A stretch of 64,000 nt of DNA from Azospirillum thiophilum (GTDB taxonomy: Bacteria; Pseudomonadota; Alphaproteobacteria; Azospirillales; Azospirillaceae), in assembly GCF_001305595.1 (NCBI RefSeq), contig NZ_CP012401.1:2739001-2803000 (forward strand), read 5' to 3'. The notes under the pieces were generated by a model. It was not told the origin of the DNA. It saw nothing but the letters and a program-made list of their open reading frames with translations, and ran no database searches. Position numbers and translations under genes: made by a program. Positions 1-9,523 of the stretch are shown piece by piece. Numbering within the stretch: position 1 is the first letter of the stretch; each line of letters opens with the position of its first letter.

Positions 1-2069
1 GCATAGCGCGTGCCGCCCAGCGCGTCACCGGTCGAAACGTCGCGCGGACCGATGCCGGCGGTGTTGAAGCCGCGCAACGTATCACCGCCGATAAAGAAGC
101 GGTCCCCGAGATCGACCTTCTTGCCGATGCCATGGATATAGCCGATTTCGCCCGTCGTGCTCAGGACCCACTGGTCCTCGCCAAGCGGAAGATAGTAACC
201 ACCTGCCAGCTTGTTGCGCAGGAAGCGCACCGAACCGCCCAGACCGGCGATATCGTTCGTCAAGCGGACGAAGTACCCCTCTGTCGGAGTCAGCTTGCTG
301 TTTCGGACGTCGTAGGTCAGTTCCTGGCCGATCAACGACGTCAAGCGTTCGCCACGCTGCTCCTGGATGTATTTCGACGCAGTGGTCGGCACTTCCTCGA
401 TCAAGGTGTCCTGGAGCTGGTAATACACACGCTGCCGCAGAGTCTCGGTCAGCGGATAGCCCAGACGCAGGGCAAAGCCGGTATTCTTCTCGTTGAACGA
501 GCTCTCATCCTGGTAATTGTACCGCGTCCGGAAAATATCGACGCCGGCCGACAGGTCGCGGTCCATGAAGTACGGCTCCGTAAAGGAGAGGTCGTACAGT
601 TGGCGCCGGCCGGACAGCGTCGCCCCCAGACGCAGGTCCTGACCGCGGCCGAGCAAATTGCGCTCACGGATCGAGAAGTCACCCAACGGACCATCGGAGG
701 TGGAGAAGCCGGCACCGATGGAGATTTCACCGGTGGACTGCTCAGCCACATCGACGTTCACGACGGTGCGATCAGGTGCACTGCTCTCCGCGGTCGTGAT
801 GTTCACGCGCTCGAAGAAGCCCAGATCTTTGATGCGCTGTTCGGACCGCTTCAACTTGGAAGAGTTGAACGGATCTCCTTCCGAAAGCAGCATCTCGCGC
901 CGCACAACCTTGTCCAGCGTGCGGACGTTGCCGGTGATGTCGATCCGGTCGACGAAGGTGCGAGGTCCCTCGTTGATCTCGTATGTGATGTCAATGGTAT
1001 GGTTTTCACGGTTGCGCGTGATGCGCGGCCGCACGTCGACGAAGGCGTATTGCAGATCACCGACGGCGTTCGTCAGTTTCGTGATGCTGTCTTCCACCTT
1101 CTGCGCGTTGTACCAGTCGCCCTCGCCGGTCGTGACGCTGTTCTGCAGCACCGTGGGATCGAGCTGCTTCAACGAGGTCTTGATATCGACCTTACCGAAC
1201 TTGTAGCGCTCGCCTTCCTCGATGGTGAAGGTGATGAAGAAGTCTTCCTTGTCAGGCGTCAGTTCCGCCACGGCGGATACCACGCGGAAATCTGCGTAGC
1301 CTTCCTTCAAGTAGAAACGGCGCAGCAGATCGCGGTCGTAATTCAGACGGTCCGGATCATAGTTGTCGTCGGACGACAGGAAACGCCACCATGCCGATTC
1401 CTTGGTCTGGACCGACTCGCGCAGCGTCCCGTCCGAGAAATGTTCGTTGCCGATGAAGGTGATTCCCCGCACGCCCGTGCGCACACCCTCGTTGATCTCA
1501 TAGACCAGATCGACGCGATTCTGGTCGAGCTGAATGATCTTCGGTTCCACCGTCGCCGCGAAACGGCCCTGGCGCCGGTAGATTTCCTGGATGCGCTGGA
1601 CGTCGGTCTGAACCCGGGTGCGCGTATAGACGACCCGGGGACGCAGCTGGATTTCCTTCTCCAGCGTCTCCTTGTCGATGCGCCGGTTCCCCTCGAACGC
1701 GATGCGGTTGATGATCGGGTTCTCTGCCACCGTCACCACCAGCGCATCGCCTTCGCGCTTCAGCACGACATCGGCGAACAGGCCGGTGTTGAACAGTGCC
1801 TTGAGCGACTGGTCGATCCGATCGGGATCGAACGGGTCGCCCGGCTGAATGGTGAGGTAGGAGCGGACCGTGGACGGCTCGATTCGCTGAGTGCCTTCGA
1901 CCCGGATGTCACGCACCGTGCCGCCGCTGAAAACCTGGGCGACCATGGACCCGGATCCCGCCGGCGCCCGCCCGGGCGAGGCGGCGGTTTGGGCGTGGGC
2001 GACAGACACCGTCGTCATGGCGCAGCCGGCCAGCAGGCCCGCCACCAGAACTTTGCTCGACACCGGCAA
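1..2069 (-). CDS. bamA: BamA, outer-membrane protein assembly factor (C-terminus outside window)
   Basis: BamA is the central Omp85 subunit of the BAM complex, which folds and inserts beta-barrel proteins into the outer membrane. The reverse-strand frame is open from the left edge to about 2069. It shows a signal peptide ending near AHA-Q, a run of POTRA-type repeats, and the start of the barrel with the diagnostic GGDTLRGF loop (VRGF-type motif) near position 80. A TTG at 2069 lies 6 nt from AGGGAG; GTG at 2063 is an in-frame alternative. About 689 codons are visible and the barrel end is missing. The signal peptide also contains LAGC, which resembles a lipobox, but BamA is not a lipoprotein. 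It follows rseP by 27 nt and is the last visible gene of the operon. Confidence 0.95.
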   Translation of the reverse strand, partial: MPVSSKVLVAGLLAGCAMTTVSVAHAQTAASPGRAPAGSGSMVAQVFSGGTVRDIRVEGTQRIEPSTVRSYLTIQPGDPFDPDRIDQSLKALFNTGLFADVVLKREGDALVVTVAENPIINRIAFEGNRRIDKETLEKEIQLRPRVVYTRTRVQTDVQRIQEIYRRQGRFAATVEPKIIQLDQNRVDLVYEINEGVRTGVRGITFIGNEHFSDGTLRESVQTKESAWWRFLSSDDNYDPDRLNYDRDLLRRFYLKEGYADFRVVSAVAELTPDKEDFFITFTIEEGERYKFGKVDIKTSLKQLDPTVLQNSVTTGEGDWYNAQKVEDSITKLTNAVGDLQYAFVDVRPRITRNRENHTIDITYEINEGPRTFVDRIDITGNVRTLDKVVRREMLLSEGDPFNSSKLKRSEQRIKDLGFFERVNITTAESSAPDRTVVNVDVAEQSTGEISIGAGFSTSDGPLGDFSIRERNLLGRGQDLRLGATLSGRRQLYDLSFTEPYFMDRDLSAGVDIFRTRYNYQDESSFNEKNTGFALRLGYPLTETLRQRVYYQLQDTLIEEVPTTASKYIQEQRGERLTSLIGQELTYDVRNSKLTPTEGYFVRLTNDIAGLGGSVRFLRNKLAGGYYLPLGEDQWVLSTTGEIGYIHGIGKKVDLGDRFFIGGDTLRGFNTAGIGPRDVSTGDALGGTRY

Positions 2070-2096
2070 ATCACGCTCCCTGGCAAGGGGCTGGAC

Positions 2097-3230
2097 TCAG
2101 GAGACCAGTCCCCGGAAGAAATCGACCACGCGCAATTGAACAAGGTCGTTCCACGTGGCGAAGACCATGAGCGTTAATACCAAGGCCAATCCAATTCGGA
2201 AACCGTATTCTTGCGCTCGCGCTCCAAGGGGTCGGCCGAGCAGCTTTTCGATGCCGTAGAACAGCAGGTGGCCGCCGTCCAGCATCGGCACCGGGAAGAG
2301 GTTGATCAGCCCCAGGTTCACCGACAGGAAGGTCATGAACCAGACCAGCGGATACCAGCCGGATTGAGCCACTTCGCCCGACATCTGGGCGATGCGCAAC
2401 GGCCCGCCGAGTTCCTCGGTTCCGCGCGACCCCTGGACCATCTGGCCCAGCGCGGTGAAGGTACCGGTGATCATGCCTGCGACTTCTCGCCCCGCCTGCC
2501 AGACGGCCGTCAGCGGGTCGTGGCGCATCATTCCGACGCTGCCACGGCTGATGCCGAGCAATCCGATCTGATGGCTGTTGCCGAGTCGGTCGGTGACGGA
2601 CTGGGAATCAGGCGTCGCAGTAACGGTCATCACCCGGCCGTCGCGCTTCAACTCGATGGCAAGCGGCTGCCCGGGGCGGATGGAGACGATCTGCCGGATT
2701 TCCTCGAACCGCTGCACTCCGGTCCCATCGACCGCCAGGATCAGGTCGCCCGGTTGGATGCCGGCGCGTTCCGCCGCACTGCCGGGCTGGATCCCGCCGA
2801 CGTCGGGTGGAGTGAAGGACTGGCCGGCCGTCATGAACAGCAGGGCCAGCACGACGATGGAAAAGACGAAATTAGCGATCGGGCCGGCGGCGACAATGGC
2901 GGCACGCTGACCCAGCCGCTTGTGATGGAACGAAACCGCACGCTCGTCCGCCGACATGGCCGTCAGATGCGCGCCGGGGGTGCTGGCCGGATCCGCGTCG
3001 CCGAACATCTTGACGTAGCCGCCGAGCGGGAGCGCGCTGAATTTCCAGCGTGTGCCCACGCGGTCGGTGAACCCGAACAGCTCGGGTCCGAATCCGATGG
3101 AGAAGGTCTCGATCCTTACGCCATTGCGTCGGGCGACCAGATAGTGCCCAAGCTCATGCACGAAGACGAGCACGGTGAGAACCAGCAAAAAGGCCAGCAC
3201 CGAAGTCCAGAAACCGCCGATAACGTCCAT
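2097..3230 (-). CDS. rseP: RIP zinc metalloprotease RseP (site-2 protease)
   Basis: Inner-membrane intramembrane protease that cleaves anti-sigma factors and remnant signal peptides. The 377-residue protein has the zinc motif HELGH at residues 25-29 inside the first transmembrane helix. A PDZ domain spans roughly residues 125-215. The second catalytic element, with MLDGGH, lies in a C-terminal membrane segment. Length and order fit alphaproteobacterial RseP, which has one clear PDZ domain. It lies between dxr and bamA, the usual order, which ties envelope-stress proteolysis to outer-membrane assembly. Confidence 0.96.
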   Translation of the reverse strand: MDVIGGFWTSVLAFLLVLTVLVFVHELGHYLVARRNGVRIETFSIGFGPELFGFTDRVGTRWKFSALPLGGYVKMFGDADPASTPGAHLTAMSADERAVSFHHKRLGQRAAIVAAGPIANFVFSIVVLALLFMTAGQSFTPPDVGGIQPGSAAERAGIQPGDLILAVDGTGVQRFEEIRQIVSIRPGQPLAIELKRDGRVMTVTATPDSQSVTDRLGNSHQIGLLGISRGSVGMMRHDPLTAVWQAGREVAGMITGTFTALGQMVQGSRGTEELGGPLRIAQMSGEVAQSGWYPLVWFMTFLSVNLGLINLFPVPMLDGGHLLFYGIEKLLGRPLGARAQEYGFRIGLALVLTLMVFATWNDLVQLRVVDFFRGLVS

Positions 3231-3266
3231 TTCAACCCTTGCGCCTTCCAGCGCCTCGAACGCGGA

Positions 3267-4475
3267 TCATCGGCTGCCAACCGCCATCGCACCGCTGGCC
3301 GTCACGCGTCCGGCGGCATCACGCCTGGCGTCCGCGTCGGCGTCCCGCACGGCGGCGAGATCGCTCAGCGGGCGGTGGGGCAACGCCGCCAACGTCTCCT
3401 CGACGATCCTTTCGATGTCGAGGAAGCCTATCCGGCGGTCGAGAAACGCCTGGACGGCCACCTCGTTGGCGGCACTGAGAATAGTAGGGGCGGCACCCCC
3501 GCTTTGCAAGGCGGCGCGGGCCAGCCGGAGAGCCGGAAAACGCACGGGATCAGGTGCCTCGAAGGTCAGGGTCGAGGCTTTGACCAGGTCGAGCCTCTCC
3601 GCCGGAGTGGCGATGCGTGCCGGCCAGCCGAGCGCGTAGGCAATTGGGGTGCGCATGTCCGGCGTGCCGAGTTGGGCCAGGACCGAACCGTCGACATACT
3701 CCACCAGGGAATGGATGACCGACTGCGGATGGACCAGGACGTCGATCCGCTCTTCCGGGATGCCGAACAGGAAATGGGCCTCGATAAGCTCCAGTCCCTT
3801 GTTCATCATCGTGGCGCTGTCGACGGAGATCTTGGCGCCCATCTCCCAGGTCGGGTGTGCCACCGCCTGCTCCCGCGTCGCCGTCGCCATGAAGGCACGG
3901 TCCCGGCTGCGGAAGGGGCCGCCGGAAGCGGTCAGGATCAGACGTGAGACGCTGGAGGTCCGCTCGAAGTCGAAGACCTGGTAGATGGCGGAATGCTCGC
4001 TGTCGACCGGTAGCAGCGTGGCGCCGTGCGCCTTCACCTCTTCCATCATCAGGGCGCCGGCACAGACCAGCACCTCCTTGTTGGCGAAGGCGACGATGGC
4101 GCCACGGCGCACTGCGGCCAATGTCGGCCCCAACCCGGCCGCGCCGACGATGGCGGCCATCACCCAGTCGGTCGGCCGTTCGGCGGCGGCGATGACGGCA
4201 TCGGCCCCGGCCGCGGCCTCGATCCCGGTTCCGGACAGCCGTTCCTTCAATCCGGCGTAGCTGGCGGGATCGGCGACGACCGCCAGTCTTGCGTTCAGTT
4301 GCCGGGCCTGCCGGGCCAGCAGATCGACGTTGCGGTTGGCGGTCAGCGCCTCTACCGGGAAGCGATCCGGATCGCGGGCGACGAGATCCACAGTCTGGGT
4401 ACCGACAGAACCGGTCGATCCGAGGATCGTCACCCTGCGCGGCGTATCGGACACCGCTCCCGCCATCACCACCAT
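3267..4475 (-). CDS. dxr: 1-deoxy-D-xylulose 5-phosphate reductoisomerase
   Basis: Second step of the MEP isoprenoid pathway: NADPH-dependent conversion of DXP to MEP. The N-terminal nucleotide site reads [21 protein letters not shown] and the metal/substrate segment DSEHSAIYQ follow, and length (402 aa) is normal. Two starts are possible: ATG at 4475, inside the end of cdsA, or ATG at 4466, which shares one base with the cdsA stop (TGATG). Either implies translational coupling. The next gene, rseP, begins 36 nt downstream. Confidence 0.96.
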   Translation of the reverse strand: MVVMAGAVSDTPRRVTILGSTGSVGTQTVDLVARDPDRFPVEALTANRNVDLLARQARQLNARLAVVADPASYAGLKERLSGTGIEAAAGADAVIAAAERPTDWVMAAIVGAAGLGPTLAAVRRGAIVAFANKEVLVCAGALMMEEVKAHGATLLPVDSEHSAIYQVFDFERTSSVSRLILTASGGPFRSRDRAFMATATREQAVAHPTWEMGAKISVDSATMMNKGLELIEAHFLFGIPEERIDVLVHPQSVIHSLVEYVDGSVLAQLGTPDMRTPIAYALGWPARIATPAERLDLVKASTLTFEAPDPVRFPALRLARAALQSGGAAPTILSAANEVAVQAFLDRRIGFLDIERIVEETLAALPHRPLSDLAAVRDADADARRDAAGRVTASGAMAVGSR

Positions 4476-5272
4476 GAGAGAACCGATCCAGCGGCCGCAT
4501 GGAACAAGGCCAACACCGGGGCTGCGGCCAGAAGCCCGTCGATGCGGTCGAGGATGCCGCCGTGCCCGGGGATGAGCTGGCCGCTATCCTTCACATTGTA
4601 GCGCCGTTTGACCGCCGACTCGAAGAGATCGCCGGCCTGTCCGACCACCGCGACGACTGCTCCGACTGCCAGCGCGACATCCGGCCTTGCGGCACCAAAG
4701 GCCAGTGCCACCAGCCAGCCGAACAGCGAAGCGGAAACCATGCCGCCGAGCAGGCCGGCCCAGGTCTTCTTGGGGCTGATGCGCGGCGCCAGCTTCGGTC
4801 CGCCGATGCTCCGGCCGGCAGCATAGGCGCCGATGTCGGTCGCCCATATGGCGAGCATCACATAGAGGAAAAGAGAAAGCCCGACAGTGGGAAGGTCGCG
4901 CAGCCACATCAGCCCGGCCATTCCGACCGCGACATAGAGCACGCCGAATCCCAGCAGGCCGCGATCCTTACCGCCGCCGACAATACCGGTCAGGACCGCG
5001 AAAGCCGCCGCAACCCCCAATGCCGCGGCGGGGCCGGCGGCGATCTGCGCCATCACGGCGATCATAATGCCGATGGCCGCCATCAGCCGCGCCGGCAGGC
5101 GCCGGGCGCTGGGAACCATGTTCGTCCATTCGGAAACGGCTACCACCGCGCTGAACGCCATCAGGGCGTGGAACACCCAGCCGCCCATCCAGACAGCTCC
5201 CAGCACGACCGGTGCCAGGACGACGGCCGACAGGACGCGAACCTTGAGGTCCCCCGCCCTGGACGCCTTCAC
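4466..5272 (-). CDS. cdsA: Phosphatidate cytidylyltransferase CdsA
   Basis: Makes CDP-diacylglycerol from phosphatidate and CTP for phospholipid synthesis. It is a polytopic membrane protein with about seven hydrophobic segments. The CdsA signature is near the C-terminus: [13 protein letters not shown], then [12 protein letters not shown]. The frame is open back to 5473, but that part overlaps uppS and looks noncoding. The GTG at 5272 clears the uppS stop (5304) and gives 267 aa. A TTG inside the uppS end is another option, so the start is uncertain. Confidence 0.9.
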   Translation of the reverse strand: MKASRAGDLKVRVLSAVVLAPVVLGAVWMGGWVFHALMAFSAVVAVSEWTNMVPSARRLPARLMAAIGIMIAVMAQIAAGPAAALGVAAAFAVLTGIVGGGKDRGLLGFGVLYVAVGMAGLMWLRDLPTVGLSLFLYVMLAIWATDIGAYAAGRSIGGPKLAPRISPKKTWAGLLGGMVSASLFGWLVALAFGAARPDVALAVGAVVAVVGQAGDLFESAVKRRYNVKDSGQLIPGHGGILDRIDGLLAAAPVLALFHAAAGSVLSWW

Positions 5273-5303
5273 CGGCAGCGGTGGCGACGCAGCCTCCGGC
5301 GCC

Positions 5304-6044
5304 TCAGCGGGTCCCGGCGGTGGTGGCGCCGAAGCGGCGTTCCCGTCGGTGGAACTCTTCAATAGCCGCCTCCAGGTCGCACTTGGTGAAATCGGGCCAG
5401 AGGGTGTCCACGAAGACGAACTCCGCGTAAGCGGCCTGCCACAGCAGGAAATTGCTGATCCGCTTCTCGCCACTGGTGCGAATAATCAGGTCGGGGTCGG
5501 GAATGTCGGCCGTATAGAGCCGGGCCGATAGCGCACCCTCGTCGATGGCGCCGGGCGACAGACGCCCTGCCGCGACATCCTCGACAAGCTGCCGCGCCGC
5601 CTGCACGATTTCCAGCCGCGAACCATAGCTGAGCGCCACCACCAGGGTCATGACCCGGTTGGCGGCGGTCAGGTCCTCGGCATTGACGATCAGGCGGTTG
5701 ATGTCGTCCGACAGCCGGGCGCGATCACCGATCACCCGAAGTCGGATACCCGCCTTGTGCAGTTCGGCGACCTCGCTGCGCAGGTAGAAGCGCAGCAGAC
5801 CCATCAGGTCGCTGACCTCCTCCTCCGGCCGGCGCCAGTTCTCCGAAGAGAAGCTGAAGATCGTCAGAGTGCCGATGCCAAGCTCGCGCGCCGCTTCCAC
5901 GGTGCGGCGGACGGCGTCCACGCCCTTCTTGTGACCGGCGGTGCGCGGCAGGCCGCGCGCCTTTGCCCAACGCCCGTTGCCATCCATGATGATGGCGACG
6001 TGTGCCGGGGCCTTCTGGGACCGGTTGTCGTCCGCGTCGCGCAT
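5304..6044 (-). CDS. uppS: Undecaprenyl (isoprenyl) diphosphate synthase
   Basis: cis-Prenyltransferase that builds the C55 carrier lipid for peptidoglycan and LPS from IPP and FPP. IIMDGNGRWAKARGLPRTAGH near residue 18 contains the catalytic Asp and the structural P-loop. The C-terminal RTSGEKRISNFLLWQ and the acidic ELVFVD-like end are also typical. Length of 246 aa is normal. It begins 6 nt after frr and precedes cdsA. Confidence 0.97.
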   Translation of the reverse strand: MRDADDNRSQKAPAHVAIIMDGNGRWAKARGLPRTAGHKKGVDAVRRTVEAARELGIGTLTIFSFSSENWRRPEEEVSDLMGLLRFYLRSEVAELHKAGIRLRVIGDRARLSDDINRLIVNAEDLTAANRVMTLVVALSYGSRLEIVQAARQLVEDVAAGRLSPGAIDEGALSARLYTADIPDPDLIIRTSGEKRISNFLLWQAAYAEFVFVDTLWPDFTKCDLEAAIEEFHRRERRFGATTAGTR

Positions 6045-6050
6045 TCCGGA

Positions 6051-6608
6051 TCAGACCTGCATGATTTCCTTTTCTTTTTGTGCAAGCGCATCGTCGGCCA
6101 GCTTGATGTGCTGGTCGGTCAACGTCTGCACCTTGTCGGCCTGGACCTTGTGCTCGTCCTGGGTGATCTCGCTGGCCTTCTCCGCCTTCTTCAGCGCATC
6201 CATGCCGTCACGACGGATGTTGCGGATGGCGACGCGGGCCTGCTCGGCATATTTGTGGGCGACCTTCGCCAGTTCGGCGCGGCGCTCCTGCGTCAGATCG
6301 GGCAGCGGCACGCGGATGACCTGGCCTTCGGACTGGGGATTGAGCCCCAGACCACTGTCGCGGATGGCTTTCTCCACCGCCTTGATCATGCCGCGGTCCC
6401 ACACCTGCACGGAGATCAGGCGAGGTTCCGGAACGGACACCGTGGCGACCTCACGCAGATGCATGCGGCTGCCGTAGGCTTCGACCATCACCGGCTCAAG
6501 CAGGTTGGACGAAGCGCGGCCGGTACGCAGGCCACTCAGTTCCTTGCGAAACGATTCGAGCGCGCCTTCCATGCGGCGCTTCAGATCCGATAGGTCGGGC
6601 GCAGCCAC
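6051..6608 (-). CDS. frr: Ribosome recycling factor
   Basis: RRF splits post-termination 70S ribosomes together with EF-G. The 185-residue protein starts with [13 protein letters not shown] and has the conserved segment [15 protein letters not shown]. The C-terminal helix contains [13 protein letters not shown]. It ends 4 nt before the next reading unit begins on the pyrH side, the usual pyrH-frr arrangement. Confidence 0.97.
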   Translation of the reverse strand: MAAPDLSDLKRRMEGALESFRKELSGLRTGRASSNLLEPVMVEAYGSRMHLREVATVSVPEPRLISVQVWDRGMIKAVEKAIRDSGLGLNPQSEGQVIRVPLPDLTQERRAELAKVAHKYAEQARVAIRNIRRDGMDALKKAEKASEITQDEHKVQADKVQTLTDQHIKLADDALAQKEKEIMQV

Positions 6609-6612
6609 GGGC

Positions 6613-7368
6613 CTACTCCCTTTCTTCCGTTATGATGGTGTGCTTGCCACGGCCCTGCATCACTTCTGCGAAGGCGCCGGGCGTGTGGATGGAGAAGACG
6701 AGGATGGGGATGTGGTTCTCACGCGCAAGCGCGATGGCCGACGCGTCCATCACCTGCAGGTCCTTGGTCAGGACATCCATGTAGGTGAGGCGCTCATAGC
6801 GGGTCGCAGCCGGATCCTTCTTCGGATCGGCGGTGTAGACGCCGTCCACCTGCGTGCCCTTCAGCAGGCCGTCGCACCCCATTTCCGACGCGCGCAGAGC
6901 GGCGGCGGTGTCGGTGGTGAAGAAGGGGTTGCCGGTACCGGCGGCGAAGATCACTACCCTGCCCTTTTCCATGTGACGGACTGCACGGCGCCGGATGTAG
7001 GGCTCGCAGACCGAGGACATGGGGATAGCCGACTGCACCCGGGTGATGACGCCCATCCGCTCGAGCGCGCTCTGCATCGAGAGCGCGTTCATCACAGTGG
7101 CGAGCATGCCGATATAGTCGGCCGAGGCACGTTCCATGCCGCCGGCCGCACCCTTCACACCCCGGAAGATGTTCCCCCCGCCGATGACCAGGCAAACCTG
7201 GACACCGAGCGCGATGACCGCCTTCACCTCATTGGCGATGCGGTTGACCATCTCGGGGTCCAGTCCGTAGTCGCGCTGACCCATCAGCGCTTCGCCCGAC
7301 ACCTTGAGGAGAACCCGCTTGTAACGGGGGCTCGCGGCCGACGCGGTGGTCCCGGTGGTCTCGACCAT
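6613..7368 (-). CDS. pyrH: UMP kinase PyrH
   Basis: Phosphorylates UMP to UDP in pyrimidine synthesis. It belongs to the amino-acid-kinase fold. Visible motifs are [14 protein letters not shown] near the N-terminus, GGGNIFRG and the [10 protein letters not shown] segment near the C-terminus. The frame is open back to 7533, but the ATG at 7368, preceded by GGGAG, gives the normal N-terminus and 251 aa. It lies 52 nt after tsf. Confidence 0.95.
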   Translation of the reverse strand: MVETTGTTASAASPRYKRVLLKVSGEALMGQRDYGLDPEMVNRIANEVKAVIALGVQVCLVIGGGNIFRGVKGAAGGMERASADYIGMLATVMNALSMQSALERMGVITRVQSAIPMSSVCEPYIRRRAVRHMEKGRVVIFAAGTGNPFFTTDTAAALRASEMGCDGLLKGTQVDGVYTADPKKDPAATRYERLTYMDVLTKDLQVMDASAIALARENHIPILVFSIHTPGAFAEVMQGRGKHTIITEERE

Positions 7369-7420
7369 TGGGGGAACGCTCCCTTGTTGTTTCGGAATGC
7401 GGCTGACGGTCGAACCTTGC

Positions 7421-8353
7421 TTAGCCCTGGACGCCGGCGGCGGCGGCGACTTCGGCAGCGAAGTCCGACTGGGCCTTCTCGATGCCCTCGCCCAGCGCGT
7501 AGCGTGTGAAGCCCGTGACCTTGACCGGTGCACCGATGTCCTTGGCGGCGTTCTCGACCACCTTGCGGACCTTGGTCTCGCCGTCGATCACGTAGGTCTG
7601 CTCCAGCAGGCAGACCTCCTCGTAGTACTTGCGAACGCGGCCTTCCACCATCTTCTCGATGATGTTTTCCGGCTTGCCGGACGCACGGGCCTGTTCGGCC
7701 AGCACGCTGCGCTCACGCTCCAGCGACGAGGTGTCGACATCGGCGATGTCGAGCGCATCCGGACGGGCGGCGGCGATGTGCATGGCGATCTGCTTGCCGA
7801 GATCGGCCAGTTTGGCGGCATCGCCGGTCGACTCGAGGGCGACCAGGACGCCGATCTTGCCCAGGCCCGGCGCGATGGCCGAATGGACGTAGCTGACAAC
7901 CACGCCGGCCGAGACCGACAGGGTGACGCTGCGGCGCAGGTTCATGTTCTCGCCGACGGTGGCGATCAGGCTGGTCAGCTCGTCCTGGGCGGTGTGCGAG
8001 GTGCCCGGATAGGTGGCGGCCTTGAGCGCCTCGACATCGCCACCGGTGGCCAGGGCCAGCTCGGCGGTCGTGGCGGCGAACGCCTGGAACCGGTCATTGC
8101 GGGCAACGAAGTCGGTCTCGGCATTCACCTCGACGACGGCACCCTTGGTACCGGCGGTGGCGACGGCGACCAGACCTTCGGCGGCGACGCGGCCCGACTT
8201 CTTGGCGGCAGCGGCAAGGCCCTTCTTGCGCAGCCAGTCGACGGCGCCCTCGAGGTCGCCCTGCGTCTCGTTCAGCGCCTTCTTGCAGTCCATCATGCCC
8301 GCGCCGGTCTTCTCGCGCAGTTCCTTGACGAGCGAGGCGGTAATCTCGGCCAT
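7421..8353 (-). CDS. tsf: Elongation factor Ts
   Basis: Nucleotide exchange factor for EF-Tu. The N-terminal UBA-like domain has the signature [28 protein letters not shown] marks the start of the core domain. The ATG at 8353 gives [12 protein letters not shown], the standard N-terminus, and 310 aa; the upstream in-frame extension to 8386 is unlikely. It is separated from rpsB by a strong hairpin. Confidence 0.97.
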   Translation of the reverse strand: MAEITASLVKELREKTGAGMMDCKKALNETQGDLEGAVDWLRKKGLAAAAKKSGRVAAEGLVAVATAGTKGAVVEVNAETDFVARNDRFQAFAATTAELALATGGDVEALKAATYPGTSHTAQDELTSLIATVGENMNLRRSVTLSVSAGVVVSYVHSAIAPGLGKIGVLVALESTGDAAKLADLGKQIAMHIAAARPDALDIADVDTSSLERERSVLAEQARASGKPENIIEKMVEGRVRKYYEEVCLLEQTYVIDGETKVRKVVENAAKDIGAPVKVTGFTRYALGEGIEKAQSDFAAEVAAAAGVQG

Positions 8354-8430
8354 GTTGCGCCCTCTTCCTTCCAAGCGATCCGGCAAGCGGATCGGATTGA
8401 GTCACAAAGTCAAAACGGGTGGCAAGCCAT

Positions 8431-8471
8431 AAAAAAGGCAGCCGGGCCATAGGTCATAAGGCCCGGCTGCC
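8431..8471 (-). terminator. Hairpin with U-tract between rpsB and tsf
   Basis: A perfect 12-bp stem (8437-8448 against 8460-8471) with an 11-nt loop is followed, on the transcribed strand, by six Us. It begins 15 nt after the rpsB stop. Because tsf and the rest of the operon lie downstream, it probably acts as a partial terminator that sets the S2 to EF-Ts ratio. Confidence 0.75.
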
Positions 8472-8486
8472 CTTCAACCGTCAGGG

Positions 8487-9269
8487 TCAGGCCTGGGCGG
8501 CGGTCTCTGCGGTCTCTTCCTCCGGCAGCTGCTCGGCCGGGGCGTCCTCGGCGGCACCGACGTCGATGCCGGCGGCGCTCATCTCGGCCTGCAGGCCGTC
8601 GAGCACGGCGCCGACCGTCAGGTCGCAGTACATCTCGATGGCGCGCAGCGCGTCGTCATTGCCGGGAATCGGGAAGGCCACGCCGTCCGGATCGGAGTTG
8701 CTGTCGAGGACCGCGATGACCGGGATGCCCAGCTTGTTGGCTTCCTTGACCGCGATCGACTCCTTGTTGGTGTCGATGATGAAGATGACGTCCGGCAGGC
8801 CGCCCATCTCCTTGATGCCGCCCAGCGCACGCTCAAGCTTATCGCGCTCACGGGTCAGCTCGAGCACTTCGCGCTTGGTCAGGCCCGAGGTGTCGCCGCC
8901 CAGACGCTCTTCCATCTCGCGCAGGCGCTTGATCGACTGGGAGATGGTCTTCCAGTTGGTCAGCATACCGCCGAGCCAGCGGTGGTTGACGTAGTACTGG
9001 CCGCACTTGGCGGCGGCTTCGGCGATCCGCTCCTGGGCCTGGCGCTTGGTGCCGACGAACAGGACGCGGCCACCGCCGGCGACGACGTCGCGCACGGCCT
9101 GGAGGGCGCGGTGCAGCATCGGGACGGTCTGCTCGAGATCGATGATGTGCACGCCGTTGCGGACGCCGAAGATGTACTGGTTCATCTTCGGGTTCCAGCG
9201 GCGGGTGTGGTGGCCGAAGTGGACACCGGCTTCCAGCAGCTGGCGCATGGTGAAGGTGGGCATGGTCAT
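8487..9269 (-). CDS. rpsB: 30S ribosomal protein S2
   Basis: Small-subunit protein S2. The N-terminus contains [20 protein letters not shown], and [10 protein letters not shown] follows. The C-terminal tail is acidic and Ala-rich. ATG at 9269 or 9263 could start translation; both follow an AAGGGA site and the difference is two residues. The open frame to 9449 crosses the promoter and is rejected. First gene of the long leftward operon. Confidence 0.97.
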   Translation of the reverse strand: MTMPTFTMRQLLEAGVHFGHHTRRWNPKMNQYIFGVRNGVHIIDLEQTVPMLHRALQAVRDVVAGGGRVLFVGTKRQAQERIAEAAAKCGQYYVNHRWLGGMLTNWKTISQSIKRLREMEERLGGDTSGLTKREVLELTRERDKLERALGGIKEMGGLPDVIFIIDTNKESIAVKEANKLGIPVIAVLDSNSDPDGVAFPIPGNDDALRAIEMYCDLTVGAVLDGLQAEMSAAGIDVGAAEDAPAEQLPEEETAETAAQA

Positions 9270-9407
9270 GTGGAAAAAATCCCTTTTTCCGGTTGCTCCG
9301 CCGCGGGCGTTGTCGGGCGCATGAAAACCATGGCCTACGACACCGGATCGGGCCATCGGACGAAACCGACGGTCCGCCAGCCCGCGTGAGGTTTTGACGA
9401 CGGCGCT

Positions 9408-9436
9408 TACATAGCCCCGCGAACCTGTGTTGACAA
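9408..9436 (-). promoter_or_regulatory. Probable sigma70 promoter of the rpsB operon
   Basis: On the reverse strand, TTGTCA (9436-9431) and TATGTA (9413-9408) are separated by 17 bp. This stands between the aspS terminator and the rpsB start and is the only good match in the gap. Confidence 0.55.
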
Positions 9437-9437
9437 G

Positions 9438-9477
9438 AAAAAAGGCCACGCGGAGCCCTGTCCGCGCGGCCTTTTTT
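9438..9477 (-). terminator. Intrinsic terminator of aspS
   Basis: GC-rich inverted repeat flanked by an A-tract and a T-tract, about 45 nt past the aspS stop. The flanks are symmetrical, so it could work in both directions. It insulates aspS from the rpsB promoter, which begins right beside it. Confidence 0.8.
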
Positions 9478-9523
9478 CCTTGAACCGGAAGCGGTTCGGA
9501 AGTCCTGATCGGGTCCGGCTTAA

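Noticed and set aside
2000..2069. BamA as a lipoprotein because of LAGC in the signal peptide
   Set aside because: BamA homologues use signal peptidase I, and an AHA-Q site follows; the lipobox is most likely coincidental.
132..2177. Long forward open frame of 681 codons
   Set aside because: It is antisense to bamA. The reverse frame has clear POTRA and LRGF features, and the forward product shows only high-GC shadow composition.
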